Shown one piece after another: positions 1 through 6,821 of a stretch of 12,539 nt of DNA (positions are counted from its first letter, which is position 1; each line of letters starts with the position of its first letter). Below the pieces are notes generated by a model. That model saw only the letters and a list, made by a program, of their open reading frames with translations. It searched no databases and had not been told where the DNA came from. The position numbers and the translations under genes were made by a program. Origin of the DNA: an uncultured Pseudomonadota bacterium (GTDB lineage: Bacteria > Pseudomonadota > Gammaproteobacteria > Burkholderiales > Burkholderiaceae_C); the NCBI GenBank assembly GCA_900320815.1, contig ONTY01000016.1:1-12539 (forward strand). The letters are read 5' to 3'.

Positions 1-1131
1 CTCTACCCCACGCGCGGCCAGGTGCACGTGCGCGGAAGAGTGGCGGCGCTGCTCGAGTTGGGATCAGGCTTTAATCCGGAGTTTACCGGGCGCGAAAACA
101 TCTTTTTCAACGCCGGCGTGCTGGGGCAGGATGAAGAAACCACGCGTGCGCGCCTGGCCGATATTGAGGCATTTGCCGATATTGGCGAGTTTATCGATCA
201 GCCAGTCAAAACGTATTCCAGTGGCATGCTGGTGCGGCTGGCGTTTGCCGTAATTGCCCATGTGGACGCGGATGTGCTGGTGATTGACGAGGCGCTGGCG
301 GTGGGCGATGCGTTTTTCACGCAAAAATGCATGCGGTTTTTGCGGAAATTCATGGAAACGGGCACCGTGCTTTTTGTCAGCCACGACACCAACGCCGTCA
401 AAAGCCTGTGCAACCGGGCCGTTTGGCTGGAAAAAGGGCGACTGCGCCAGCAAGGCGCACCCAAAGAGGTGTGCGAGGCGTATTTGGGCGCGCTGTATGC
501 CGCACAAGGCAGCGGCGAGGGTGTGCACGAGGCAAACGAAGGGGAAAGCACCGCCGCCGCCGCTGCACAGACCGCCGCCGCCGCGCCGCTGGTGGATGCG
601 CGCCTGCCCTGGCTCAACGCCAGCAATTTGCGCAACGACTTGCAAGTCTTCTCCTTTGACGAAGCCGCCGCCAGCTTTGGCGCGGGCGGCGCGCGCATCA
701 CCCGGGTTGCCCTGTGCAACGCCGCCGGGCAGCCGCTGGCGTGGGCGGTGGGCGGCGAGCCAGTGGTGCTGCGGGTGGAAGCGAGCGCCATACAGCCGCT
801 GGCCTCACCCATCATCGGCTTTGTGGTCAAAGACCGCATGGGGCAGGCTCTTTTTGGCGAAAACACGTTTTTGAGCTACCAGACAGCGCCTGTGGCGTGC
901 CACGCGGGTCAGCGCCTGGTGGCGGAGTTCGCCTTCGTGATGCCACGCATGATGCCGGGCGACTACAGCGTCACCGCCGCCATTGCCGACGGCACGCAGC
1001 AGCAGCACGTGCAGCACCACTGGGTGTTTGATGCGCTCATCTTTCGCTCCGAGTGCACCAGCGCCAGCGCCGGGCTGCTCGGGCAGCCCATGCAGCGCGT
1101 GAGTCTGCGCGCCGTGCCCGATGACCACTGA
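1..1131 (+). CDS. Wzt/KpsT-type polysaccharide ABC exporter ATP-binding subunit with C-terminal Wzt_C-like domain (5' partial)
   Basis: This is the nucleotide-binding subunit of an ABC exporter for O-antigen or a similar lipid-linked polysaccharide; it works at the cytoplasmic membrane with a Wzm-type permease. The frame is open from base 1, so the start and the Walker A motif lie upstream of the window. Visible motifs are the Q-loop region LLELGSGFNPEFTGREN typical of Wzt/KpsT, a signature helix beginning YSSGM (214-228), Walker B and D-loop DVLVIDEALAVGD (271-309), and the switch histidine in LFVSHD (382-384). An Ala-rich linker near 550-595 leads to about 150 residues ending the protein (GFVVKDRMGQALFGENT) that match the Wzt_C β-sandwich. 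In E. coli O9a that domain binds the modified non-reducing end of the glycan before export. The next gene starts 27 bp downstream on the same strand, so the two are probably one operon. Family assignment is strong; the substrate is unknown. Confidence 0.93.
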   Translation, partial: LYPTRGQVHVRGRVAALLELGSGFNPEFTGRENIFFNAGVLGQDEETTRARLADIEAFADIGEFIDQPVKTYSSGMLVRLAFAVIAHVDADVLVIDEALAVGDAFFTQKCMRFLRKFMETGTVLFVSHDTNAVKSLCNRAVWLEKGRLRQQGAPKEVCEAYLGALYAAQGSGEGVHEANEGESTAAAAAQTAAAAPLVDARLPWLNASNLRNDLQVFSFDEAAASFGAGGARITRVALCNAAGQPLAWAVGGEPVVLRVEASAIQPLASPIIGFVVKDRMGQALFGENTFLSYQTAPVACHAGQRLVAEFAFVMPRMMPGDYSVTAAIADGTQQQHVQHHWVFDALIFRSECTSASAGLLGQPMQRVSLRAVPDDH

Positions 1132-1158
1132 AATTGTCTGAACACGAGGAACCCCACC

Positions 1159-4100
1159 ATGAGCACACGCCGCCGCAAGGGCGCCAGAAACAGCAAAAGC
1201 GCCAAGCCAGTCACAACCGCTGTGCCCTCCACTGCATCTCCTGATACTCCAAAGATTGATGCGGTAGTGCCGGCGAAAAATACGGGCGATGACATCTATA
1301 CCCAAAAGAAATCTGAAACCATCGAAAACGATTCAGATACTCCACAAGCAGAAGCGGCATTGCCAGCGCAAGATGCGGGTAATGCTCCACATACTCAAAA
1401 GAAATCTGAAAACGATATAAATACCCCAAGGGAAAAAGCACCACTGCCTGCGTTTGATATGGGCGTGGCAAACAATACCCCTTTGTTTAATCTGCCGCAG
1501 GCGGGCAGCGCCTGGATGCAGCCCAAGCTGCTCACCTCGCCCGCGCCCTGGGCAGGACACATTCCCTTTGCCGCCTGGCTGATTGCCGCCACACGCCCGC
1601 GCACGCTGGTGGAGTTGGGCGTGTATTCGGGCATCTCCTACCTGGCGTTTTGCCAGTCGGCGCGAGAAAGCGGCGTGCCACTGCGCGCCTGGGGCGTGGA
1701 CACCTGGGAGGGCGACGCGCACGCCGGCCACTACGGCGACGCCGTGCTGCAGGCGTTGCGCGCGCAGCACGACGCGCTCTATGGGCGCTTTTCCACACTG
1801 CTGCAAAAAACGTTTGACGAGGCGCTGGCCGACATTGAAGACGCCAGCATCGACGTGCTGCACATCGACGGGCTGCACACCTATGACGCCGTGCGCCACG
1901 ACTTTGAAAGCTGGCGCGGCAAGTTGAGCGAGCACGGCGTGGTGCTGTTTCATGACACAGCGGTGCGCGAGGGGGACTTTGGCGTCTGGCGCTTTTGGCA
2001 GGAGGTGCGCGAGCGCTGGCCCTCCTTCGCCTTTGAGCACAGCAGCGGCCTGGGCGTGCTGCTGGTGGGCGCCAAGCCGCCCAAAGCCCTACTGGCGCTG
2101 GCCGAAGACAGCGTGCGCTGGCCGCGTGTGCGCGCCGCTTTTGCCACGCTGGGCAGCCGCTTTGAGCTGCAGGCGCAACTGCTGCACACCACCACCATGC
2201 TCGCCGACGAGCAGGCCAGGAGCCAGGAGCGTTTGGCGTGGATTGACGCGCAAGACGGCAAGCTGCGCGAGATTGAACTGGAAAACGAACGCTCCCGCGC
2301 GCTGCTGGCGCAGCAGGGCGCGCACATTGACACGCAAAACGCGCAGCTGCGCGCACTGGGCATCGAGGCCGAACGCAGCCGCAGCATCGTTGCGCAGCAA
2401 AGCCAGCACATTGACACGCAAAACGCGCAGCTGCGCGCGCTGGGCATCGAGGCCGAACGCAGCCGCAGCATCGTTGCGCAGCAAAGCCAGCACATCGTGC
2501 AGCTTGACCGGCATATTGCTGTGCTGGGGCGCGAAAACCTCGCACGCCAGCAGCACATTGACGCGCTGCTGGCCTCGCGCTCCTGGCGCTACGCCGCCTG
2601 GCTGCGCTGGTGCGGGCGGCAAGTGCGCCGTGTGCTGGCCACGCCCGCGGGGCGCATGGCCCTGACCTTGGCACTTCGGGCGCGCGGTGCCGTGCGCTAT
2701 GCGCTGCGCGGCGACTGGGCCGGGCTGGCAGCGCGGGCGCGCCAGCTGATGCGCCAGTGCCGCGACGAGCGCAGCCTCCAGCGCCTGCAGGCGGCCAGCG
2801 CCGCTGCCGCAAGCGCCGAAGGCAGCGCTGCGCTGCGCTGCGGCGTTCTGTGCACGCCGCACACGCGCTACGTAGCGCACGCCGTGCAGGCGGCGCTGCG
2901 GCGCGCGGGCTTTGAGCCACAGCTGCTCACCGCACCTGCGGCAGACGAACAGTGGCCGCTGGCGTTCTATGTGCTCATCTGCCCGCAAATGTTCAGCTGC
3001 CTGCCGCCCGGGGAAAAGCGCATCGCCTTTCAAATGGAGCAGACCGTGAGCTCGCGCTGGTTCACCGCCAGCTACCTGGGCGTGCTGGAAAACTCGCTCG
3101 CCGTCCTGGACTACGCCCCCGCCAATCTGGAAGCTCTGGCAAGCATGGGCATCATCTACCCGCACGTCTATCTGGCGCCCATCGGCGGCGTTGTGGACTA
3201 CCCGGCGCAGCTTGGCTACGCAGGCGGGCTGCCCGAAGCCGATGCACAGTGCGAGGTGCTCTTTTATGGCGACGCCAGCGCGCCACGCCGCCAAAAGCTT
3301 CTGGAAGCGGTGGGCAAACGCTTCAAGCTGCGCGTGGTGCGCGAAGTCTTTGGTCAGGAGCTGCACCGCGCACTCGCCGGCGCCAAGGTGGTGCTCAACA
3401 TCCACTACTACGAAGGCGCGCTGCTGGAAACTACCCGCGTCTACGAATGCCTGTCGCTGGGCGTGCCTGTTGTCTCCGAGACTGCCGCTGACCAAAAAGA
3501 ACACGCCGCGCTCGAGGGCGTGGTGCACTTTGCCACCTGCGACGACGAAGCTGCGCTGCTCGCCGCCCTTGACGCCGCGCTGCGCCAGCACTCTGACGCC
3601 GCCGCACACGCCGCCTGGCAAGAAAAATGCCGCGCGCACATCGCCGCCTCGCAGCAGCACTTTGACTTCATGCTGCACCGCCTGCTGCTGGCGCGCCGCC
3701 TGCTGGACTGGCCGCGCTTTGAAAAACTCACCGCCTCCGGCGCGCCACTGGCCGCGCGCATGGCGCTGAGCCTGCCGGAAACCTTCCAGCGCCGCGCCGC
3801 GTTTGAAGCCGTGCGCCCCGCCGACGTGCAGCTTTTTGACGGGCTGCGCGCCACGCCCGGCTGGCAGGGCGCGGCGCTCAGTTACAAATATCTGGCCACG
3901 CGCGCCGTGCAGCAGGCGCTGCCGAGGCTGGAGGTCATGGAAGACGACGTGCTCTTTGCCGAAAACTACGCGGCGCGGCGCACGCGCGCCCTCGCCTGGC
4001 TGGACGCCCACGAGGGGCAGTGGGACATCTTCCAAGGCACGATGGCGCTGCTGCACCCAGACACGCGCGTGCTGCACGCCGAGCGCACACCTGACGGCGA

Positions 4101-4437
4101 CACCTTCCTCATCATCGACCGCCCCATGAGCATGGTGTGCAACATCTACGCCCCAGCGGCGCTGGCATGCATTGCCGCCTGGGACGAGAGCAACAAAGAC
4201 GCCGACACCAACACCATCGACCGCTGGCTGCAAGCCGCCGGCCTGCGCGCCGTGCTCACCCTGCCCTTCCTCGTGCAGCACCGCGAAGACCAGAACTCCT
4301 CGCTCTGGGGTATTTCCAACGAGGGCTACAGCCAAATGATTGCCCAAACCGAGGCAGAACTCGCCCACATGGCCGACGAGTGGCTGGCCGGCAGCGGCAA
4401 GAAAAATGCGCCCAGCAATGCACAGCAAGGCGTTTGA
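1159..4437 (+). CDS. Multidomain methyltransferase / coiled coil / CgeB-like glycosyltransferase / GT25-like glycosyltransferase
   Basis: This is a 1092-residue cytoplasmic polysaccharide-modifying enzyme. Residues 1-105 are disordered and carry three degenerate repeats. Residues ~108-310 form a class I SAM methyltransferase of the Methyltransf_24 type, with motif I ELGVYSG (152-158), HIDGLHTYD (235-243) and a VVLFHDT strand. Residues ~330-478 are coiled coil with 28-residue repeats, followed by the linker LLASRSWRYAAWLRW common in such fusions. Residues ~560-840 resemble CgeB-type GT-B transferases: VLFYGD (700-705), then E757, R760 and E763 before LSLGVPVVSE. Residues ~868-1060 resemble GT25 LPS transferases, with SLPETFQRR, a SYKYLATRAV helix and the metal-binding EDD (928-930). 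The start is supported by GAGGA (1146-1150) 8 bp before the ATG. Next to a Wzt with a recognition domain, it may add or cap the distal end of the glycan, but acceptor and donors cannot be read from sequence. The domain order is clear; GT25 assignment is moderately sure. Confidence 0.88.
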   Translation: MSTRRRKGARNSKSAKPVTTAVPSTASPDTPKIDAVVPAKNTGDDIYTQKKSETIENDSDTPQAEAALPAQDAGNAPHTQKKSENDINTPREKAPLPAFDMGVANNTPLFNLPQAGSAWMQPKLLTSPAPWAGHIPFAAWLIAATRPRTLVELGVYSGISYLAFCQSARESGVPLRAWGVDTWEGDAHAGHYGDAVLQALRAQHDALYGRFSTLLQKTFDEALADIEDASIDVLHIDGLHTYDAVRHDFESWRGKLSEHGVVLFHDTAVREGDFGVWRFWQEVRERWPSFAFEHSSGLGVLLVGAKPPKALLALAEDSVRWPRVRAAFATLGSRFELQAQLLHTTTMLADEQARSQERLAWIDAQDGKLREIELENERSRALLAQQGAHIDTQNAQLRALGIEAERSRSIVAQQSQHIDTQNAQLRALGIEAERSRSIVAQQSQHIVQLDRHIAVLGRENLARQQHIDALLASRSWRYAAWLRWCGRQVRRVLATPAGRMALTLALRARGAVRYALRGDWAGLAARARQLMRQCRDERSLQRLQAASAAAASAEGSAALRCGVLCTPHTRYVAHAVQAALRRAGFEPQLLTAPAADEQWPLAFYVLICPQMFSCLPPGEKRIAFQMEQTVSSRWFTASYLGVLENSLAVLDYAPANLEALASMGIIYPHVYLAPIGGVVDYPAQLGYAGGLPEADAQCEVLFYGDASAPRRQKLLEAVGKRFKLRVVREVFGQELHRALAGAKVVLNIHYYEGALLETTRVYECLSLGVPVVSETAADQKEHAALEGVVHFATCDDEAALLAALDAALRQHSDAAAHAAWQEKCRAHIAASQQHFDFMLHRLLLARRLLDWPRFEKLTASGAPLAARMALSLPETFQRRAAFEAVRPADVQLFDGLRATPGWQGAALSYKYLATRAVQQALPRLEVMEDDVLFAENYAARRTRALAWLDAHEGQWDIFQGTMALLHPDTRVLHAERTPDGDTFLIIDRPMSMVCNIYAPAALACIAAWDESNKDADTNTIDRWLQAAGLRAVLTLPFLVQHREDQNSSLWGISNEGYSQMIAQTEAELAHMADEWLAGSGKKNAPSNAQQGV
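1243..1473 (+). repeat. Three degenerate 84-93 bp in-frame repeats coding a disordered N-terminal tail
   Basis: Units begin at 1243 (93 bp), 1336 (84 bp) and 1420 (about 54 bp, incomplete). Each codes for a D/N-T-P start, then a V/L-P-A core; the first two end in TQKKSE. The stretch is visibly richer in A+T than the rest of the gene, which suggests a different origin or relaxed codon selection. It precedes the methyltransferase domain and contains no recognisable fold. Confidence 0.75.
2239..2490 (+). repeat. Tandem 84-bp (28-residue, four-heptad) repeats in the coiled coil
   Basis: Units lie at 2239-2322 (diverged), 2323-2406 and 2407-2490. The last two differ at one base that I can see (A/G in a Leu-Ala region) and code for identical 28-residue peptides starting HIDTQNAQLRALGIEAERSR. 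A partial fourth unit (HIVQLDRHI) follows. Since 28 residues equal exactly four heptads, with I, L, A, V spaced by seven, adding or losing a unit keeps the coiled-coil register. The near identity implies a recent duplication. Confidence 0.92.
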
Positions 4438-4469
4438 ATGTGCTTTGATGAGCATGGGTATCCATCCAC

Positions 4470-4490
4470 TGCCCGTATAACATACGGGCA
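4470..4490. repeat. 21-bp inverted repeat TGCCCG-N9-CGGGCA
   Basis: Perfect 9-bp arms (TGCCCGTAT / ATACGGGCA) surround a 3-nt loop, 32 bp after the glycosyltransferase stop codon. It has no T tract, so it is not a standard intrinsic terminator by itself. The same outer hexamers at the same spacing occur at 5273-5293 after glnA. It could be a REP-like element or an mRNA-stabilising 3' hairpin. Confidence 0.6.
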
Positions 4491-4527
4491 ATTCAACGTC
4501 ATACCTTAGGGTATAGAAAACGCCCAT

Positions 4528-4563
4528 AAAAAAAAACCGCGCTGGCCTTGGCGCGGTTTTTTT
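4528..4563. terminator. Bidirectional intrinsic terminator between convergent genes
   Basis: A run of nine A's, stem CCGCGC, loop of 8 nt, stem GCGCGG and seven T's. The A and T runs extend the pairing and allow termination from both sides. It lies 90 bp after the plus-strand glycosyltransferase and 18 bp beyond the stop of the minus-strand secreted protein. Confidence 0.9.
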
Positions 4564-4581
4564 GTTGCGTGCCGCCTGCTC

Positions 4582-5118
4582 TTATTTGAAGCGCGACAAC
4601 TCGCGTTTGATGCCTTCAATATCGGCCTGGTTGCGGTCAATGGAGGCTTTGAGTTCTGCGGTGCGGTCAAGATATTTCTGGTAATTGCGCTCGCTGCCCA
4701 GGCGCTCAGGCTGTCCGTTGTTGTACTCGCGCAGCAACTCGGCCTGGCGCGTTTCGGCGCGGCGCAGTTCTTGCTCCAGGATGGCGCGGGCGTCGGAGTC
4801 ACGCTTGGCCTGCTCTGGCGAAGTGATGCGCGTGCCACCACCACCGCTGCTGGCCGTGGTGGTGCCACTCCCCCCGCTGGATGGAGTCACGCCGCTGCGC
4901 GGCACGATGCGCCGAGGCTGGGAATGCACCGGCGGCAAGCTGCGCACGATGGTGATGTTGCCGCCTTCGACCAAATGGCAGTCTTTGCGGCCTTTGAGTT
5001 GGTTGGTGTATTCGTTGCCACAGCGATAGACGCGGCTGCTTTGCGCCTGTGCGCCGCCTGCGGCAAACAGCGCCGCCAGCGCCAGGCAGATGGACGACAA
5101 AAGGGCTGGTTTGTTCAT
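4582..5118 (-). CDS. Small secreted protein with C-terminal coiled coil, unknown function
   Basis: I recognise this only as a conserved-hypothetical type found near glnA in related bacteria; no function is assigned. From the ATG at 5118 it has 178 residues. It begins MNKPALLSSICLALAALFAAGGAQAQ, a good Sec signal peptide with likely cleavage after AQA, so it should be periplasmic or outer-surface. The mature part starts with VYRCGNEYTN and a second Cys (KDCHL), reminiscent of DUF4124-like modules. A Ser/Gly/Thr-rich linker follows, then about 80 charged residues predicted as a helical coiled coil (EQELRRAETRQAELLREY). An in-frame ATG at 5172 would add 18 residues and has GAGGGAG about 11 bp upstream, whereas the 5118 start has no clear ribosome site. 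I prefer 5118 because of the signal peptide, but 5172 is possible. It lies downstream of glnA in the same direction, with a possible promoter of its own. Confidence 0.8.
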   Translation of the reverse strand: MNKPALLSSICLALAALFAAGGAQAQSSRVYRCGNEYTNQLKGRKDCHLVEGGNITIVRSLPPVHSQPRRIVPRSGVTPSSGGSGTTTASSGGGGTRITSPEQAKRDSDARAILEQELRRAETRQAELLREYNNGQPERLGSERNYQKYLDRTAELKASIDRNQADIEGIKRELSRFK

Positions 5119-5227
5119 GGTGTGGTGCAAAGCGTTGTGTGGTGGTGAGGCGTTGTGCGTTTGTGCGTTCATCTAACGCCGCACTCCCTCGCCGGGCAGA
5201 CGCGGCAAGAGGGGGAAAAAGTGGGCA

Positions 5228-5258
5228 ACTATACCGCAGCGCGCCGCCAGTGCATCAA
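5228..5258 (-). promoter_or_regulatory. Possible sigma-70 promoter for the small secreted protein
   Basis: On the minus strand TTGATG (5258-5253) and TATAGT (5233-5228) are separated by 19 bp, longer than the ideal 17. A transcript would start near 5221, about 50 nt before the ATG at 5172 and 100 nt before that at 5118. The -10 box is good, but the spacing is weak. Confidence 0.35.
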
Positions 5259-5272
5259 TTGTTGTAGCAATC

Positions 5273-5293
5273 TGCCCGCGTGAAAAGCGGGCA
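5273..5293. repeat. 21-bp inverted repeat TGCCCG-N9-CGGGCA downstream of glnA
   Basis: Arms TGCCCGC / GCGGGCA pair over a 7-nt loop, 27 bp past the glnA stop. No T run follows on either strand, so full termination is doubtful. The outer hexamers and spacing match the element at 4470-4490. Confidence 0.55.
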
Positions 5294-5320
5294 AGCTGGC
5301 ATTTTGGCAAGCGCAAAAAA

Positions 5321-6736
5321 TCACAGCGAGAAATACATGTCGTATTCCACCGGGCTGACCTGGATGCGCACACGGCTTTCTTCGTCGCGTTTGAGTGCGA
5401 TGTACGCCTCCAGCATGGGCGCGGTAAACACACCGCCGCGCAAGAGAAATGCGTGGTCTTGTTCCAATTCATCCAGCGCCTGCCCCAGGCTGTGGCACAC
5501 GGTAGGCACGAGGCGGTCTTCTTCGGGCGGCAGGTGATACAGGTCTTTGCTGGCGGCTTCGCCGGGGTGAATCTTGTTTTCGATGCCGTCCAGCCCCGCC
5601 ATGAGGAGTGCGGCAAAGCACAAATACGGATTCGCCATCGCGTCCGGGAAGCGCGCCTCGATGCGCCGCGCAGCATCGCTGGTGGTGTGCGGGATGCGGA
5701 TGGACGCCGAGCGGTTGCGGCTGGAATACGCCAGCTTCACCGGTGCCTCAAAGTGCGGCACCAGGCGCCGATAGCTGTTGGTGCTGGGGTTGGTGATGGC
5801 GTTCAGCGCCCTGGCGTGCGCGATGATGCCGCCGATGTAGTGCAGCGCGGTTTCCGACAGCCCCGCGTAGCCGCCGCCGGCAAACAGGTTCTTGCCGCCT
5901 TTCCAGATGGACTGGTGCACGTGCATGCCGCTGCCGTTGTCGCCGTGATAGGGCTTGGGCATGAAGGTGGCCGTCTTGCCAAAGGCCGCCGCCACGTTCC
6001 AGATGACGTATTTCATGCGCTGCGTCCAGTCCGCGCGCTGCACCAGCGGGGCAAAGCGCGTGCCGATTTCAAGCTGCCCGGCGCCGCCCACTTCGTGGTG
6101 CAGCACCTCCACGGGCACGCCCACGTTTTCCAGCACCAGCGCCATTTCGGCGCGCAAGTCGTGCGTGCTGTCCACGGGCGGCACGGGGAAATAGCCGCCC
6201 TTGTTGCCGGGGCGGTGGCCACGGTTTTCTCCGCCAAGGCGCGCGCCACTGTTCCAAGGCGCTTCGTAGGAGTCAATGCGATAGAAGCTGTGGCCAGCCT
6301 CCGTGCTCCAGCGCACGCTGTCAAAAACGAAAAACTCCGGCTCCGGACCGAAATACGCCACATCGCCCACGCCGCTGGCTTTGAGGTACGCCTCGGCGCG
6401 CCGCGCGATGGAGCGCGGATCCCTCTCATACGGGCGCCCGTCGGCGGGGTCGAGCACGTCGCAGGTGAGCACCAGCGTCGGCTCCTCAAAAAACGGGTCA
6501 ATGAAGGCGCTGGCCGGATCGGGCATGAGCTGCATGTCCGAGGCTTCAATGCCCTTCCAGCCGGGCATGGAGGAGCCGTCAAACGCGTGCCCCTCGCTGA
6601 ACTTGTCCTCGTCAAACTGCGACATCGGCACCGTGGTGTGGTGCTCTTTGCCGCGCGTGTCGGTAAAGCGCAAATCAACAAAACGGCATTCAGCCTCTTC
6701 GGCCAGTCGCATCACCTCATCAACGGTTTCAGGCAT
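5321..6736 (-). CDS. glnA: Glutamine synthetase, type I
   Basis: This enzyme makes glutamine from glutamate, ammonia and ATP; it is the central ammonium-assimilation enzyme, a cytoplasmic dodecamer. At 471 residues it has the usual GSI-β length. Visible hallmarks: FDGSSMPGW (52-60), the metal-binding FGPEPEFF (129-136) and [13 protein letters not shown] (213-225), [10 protein letters not shown] with the metal-ligand His272, and the substrate-loop VPHFEAP with Glu330. Tyr400 sits in the [10 protein letters not shown] context of the adenylylation site, so activity is probably controlled by GlnE/PII-type covalent modification. The ATG is followed by an N-terminus aligned with family starts, although the ribosome site (GAGAAAG, about 10 bp upstream) is weak. 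An intrinsic terminator lies just upstream, so glnA probably has its own promoter; I saw no convincing sigma-54 −24/−12 pair. No glnL/glnG genes follow. Confidence 0.98.
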   Translation of the reverse strand: MPETVDEVMRLAEEAECRFVDLRFTDTRGKEHHTTVPMSQFDEDKFSEGHAFDGSSMPGWKGIEASDMQLMPDPASAFIDPFFEEPTLVLTCDVLDPADGRPYERDPRSIARRAEAYLKASGVGDVAYFGPEPEFFVFDSVRWSTEAGHSFYRIDSYEAPWNSGARLGGENRGHRPGNKGGYFPVPPVDSTHDLRAEMALVLENVGVPVEVLHHEVGGAGQLEIGTRFAPLVQRADWTQRMKYVIWNVAAAFGKTATFMPKPYHGDNGSGMHVHQSIWKGGKNLFAGGGYAGLSETALHYIGGIIAHARALNAITNPSTNSYRRLVPHFEAPVKLAYSSRNRSASIRIPHTTSDAARRIEARFPDAMANPYLCFAALLMAGLDGIENKIHPGEAASKDLYHLPPEEDRLVPTVCHSLGQALDELEQDHAFLLRGGVFTAPMLEAYIALKRDEESRVRIQVSPVEYDMYFSL

Positions 6737-6738
6737 GG

Positions 6739-6767
6739 GATATTTGCTTTCTCAAAACTTTTTTCAA
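6739..6767 (-). promoter_or_regulatory. Promoter-like sequence directly before the glnA ATG
   Basis: TTGAAA (6767-6762) and AATATC (6744-6739) are 17 bp apart on the minus strand. The −10 box ends only 2 bp before the annotated ATG, so a transcript from it would start inside the gene. This would require a leaderless or shorter product, or the match is chance in an AT-rich stretch. Confidence 0.25.
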
Positions 6768-6817
6768 AAAAATGCGCGCTGCGGCGCAGCAAAGGCAATT
6801 GTGGCGCAGCAGCGCGC
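6766..6817 (-). terminator. Intrinsic terminator after the CinA-like gene
   Basis: On the minus strand a 14-bp stem (6817-6804 with 6787-6774, one mismatch) with a 16-nt loop is followed by A and seven T's (6772-6766). The stem begins 4 bp after the CinA-like stop codon and ends about 30 bp before glnA, so it should separate the two transcripts. Confidence 0.85.
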
Positions 6818-6821
6818 AGAT

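Noticed and set aside
2239..2490. Direct repeats as a possible CRISPR array
   Set aside because: The units are contiguous, in frame and code a coiled coil; there are no spacers.
1532..2920. Arg/Ala/Cys-rich minus-strand open frame
   Set aside because: This composition is typical of a shadow frame of G+C-rich coding DNA; no domain was seen.
2089..4527. Very long minus-strand open frame (about 800 codons) opposite the glycosyltransferase
   Set aside because: It mirrors the coding pattern of the plus-strand gene, has no recognisable domain and low-complexity composition; long antisense frames are usual in G+C-rich genes.
4438..4581. Transfer RNA or attachment site near the terminator
   Set aside because: No cloverleaf, CCA end or direct repeat with another site in the window is visible.
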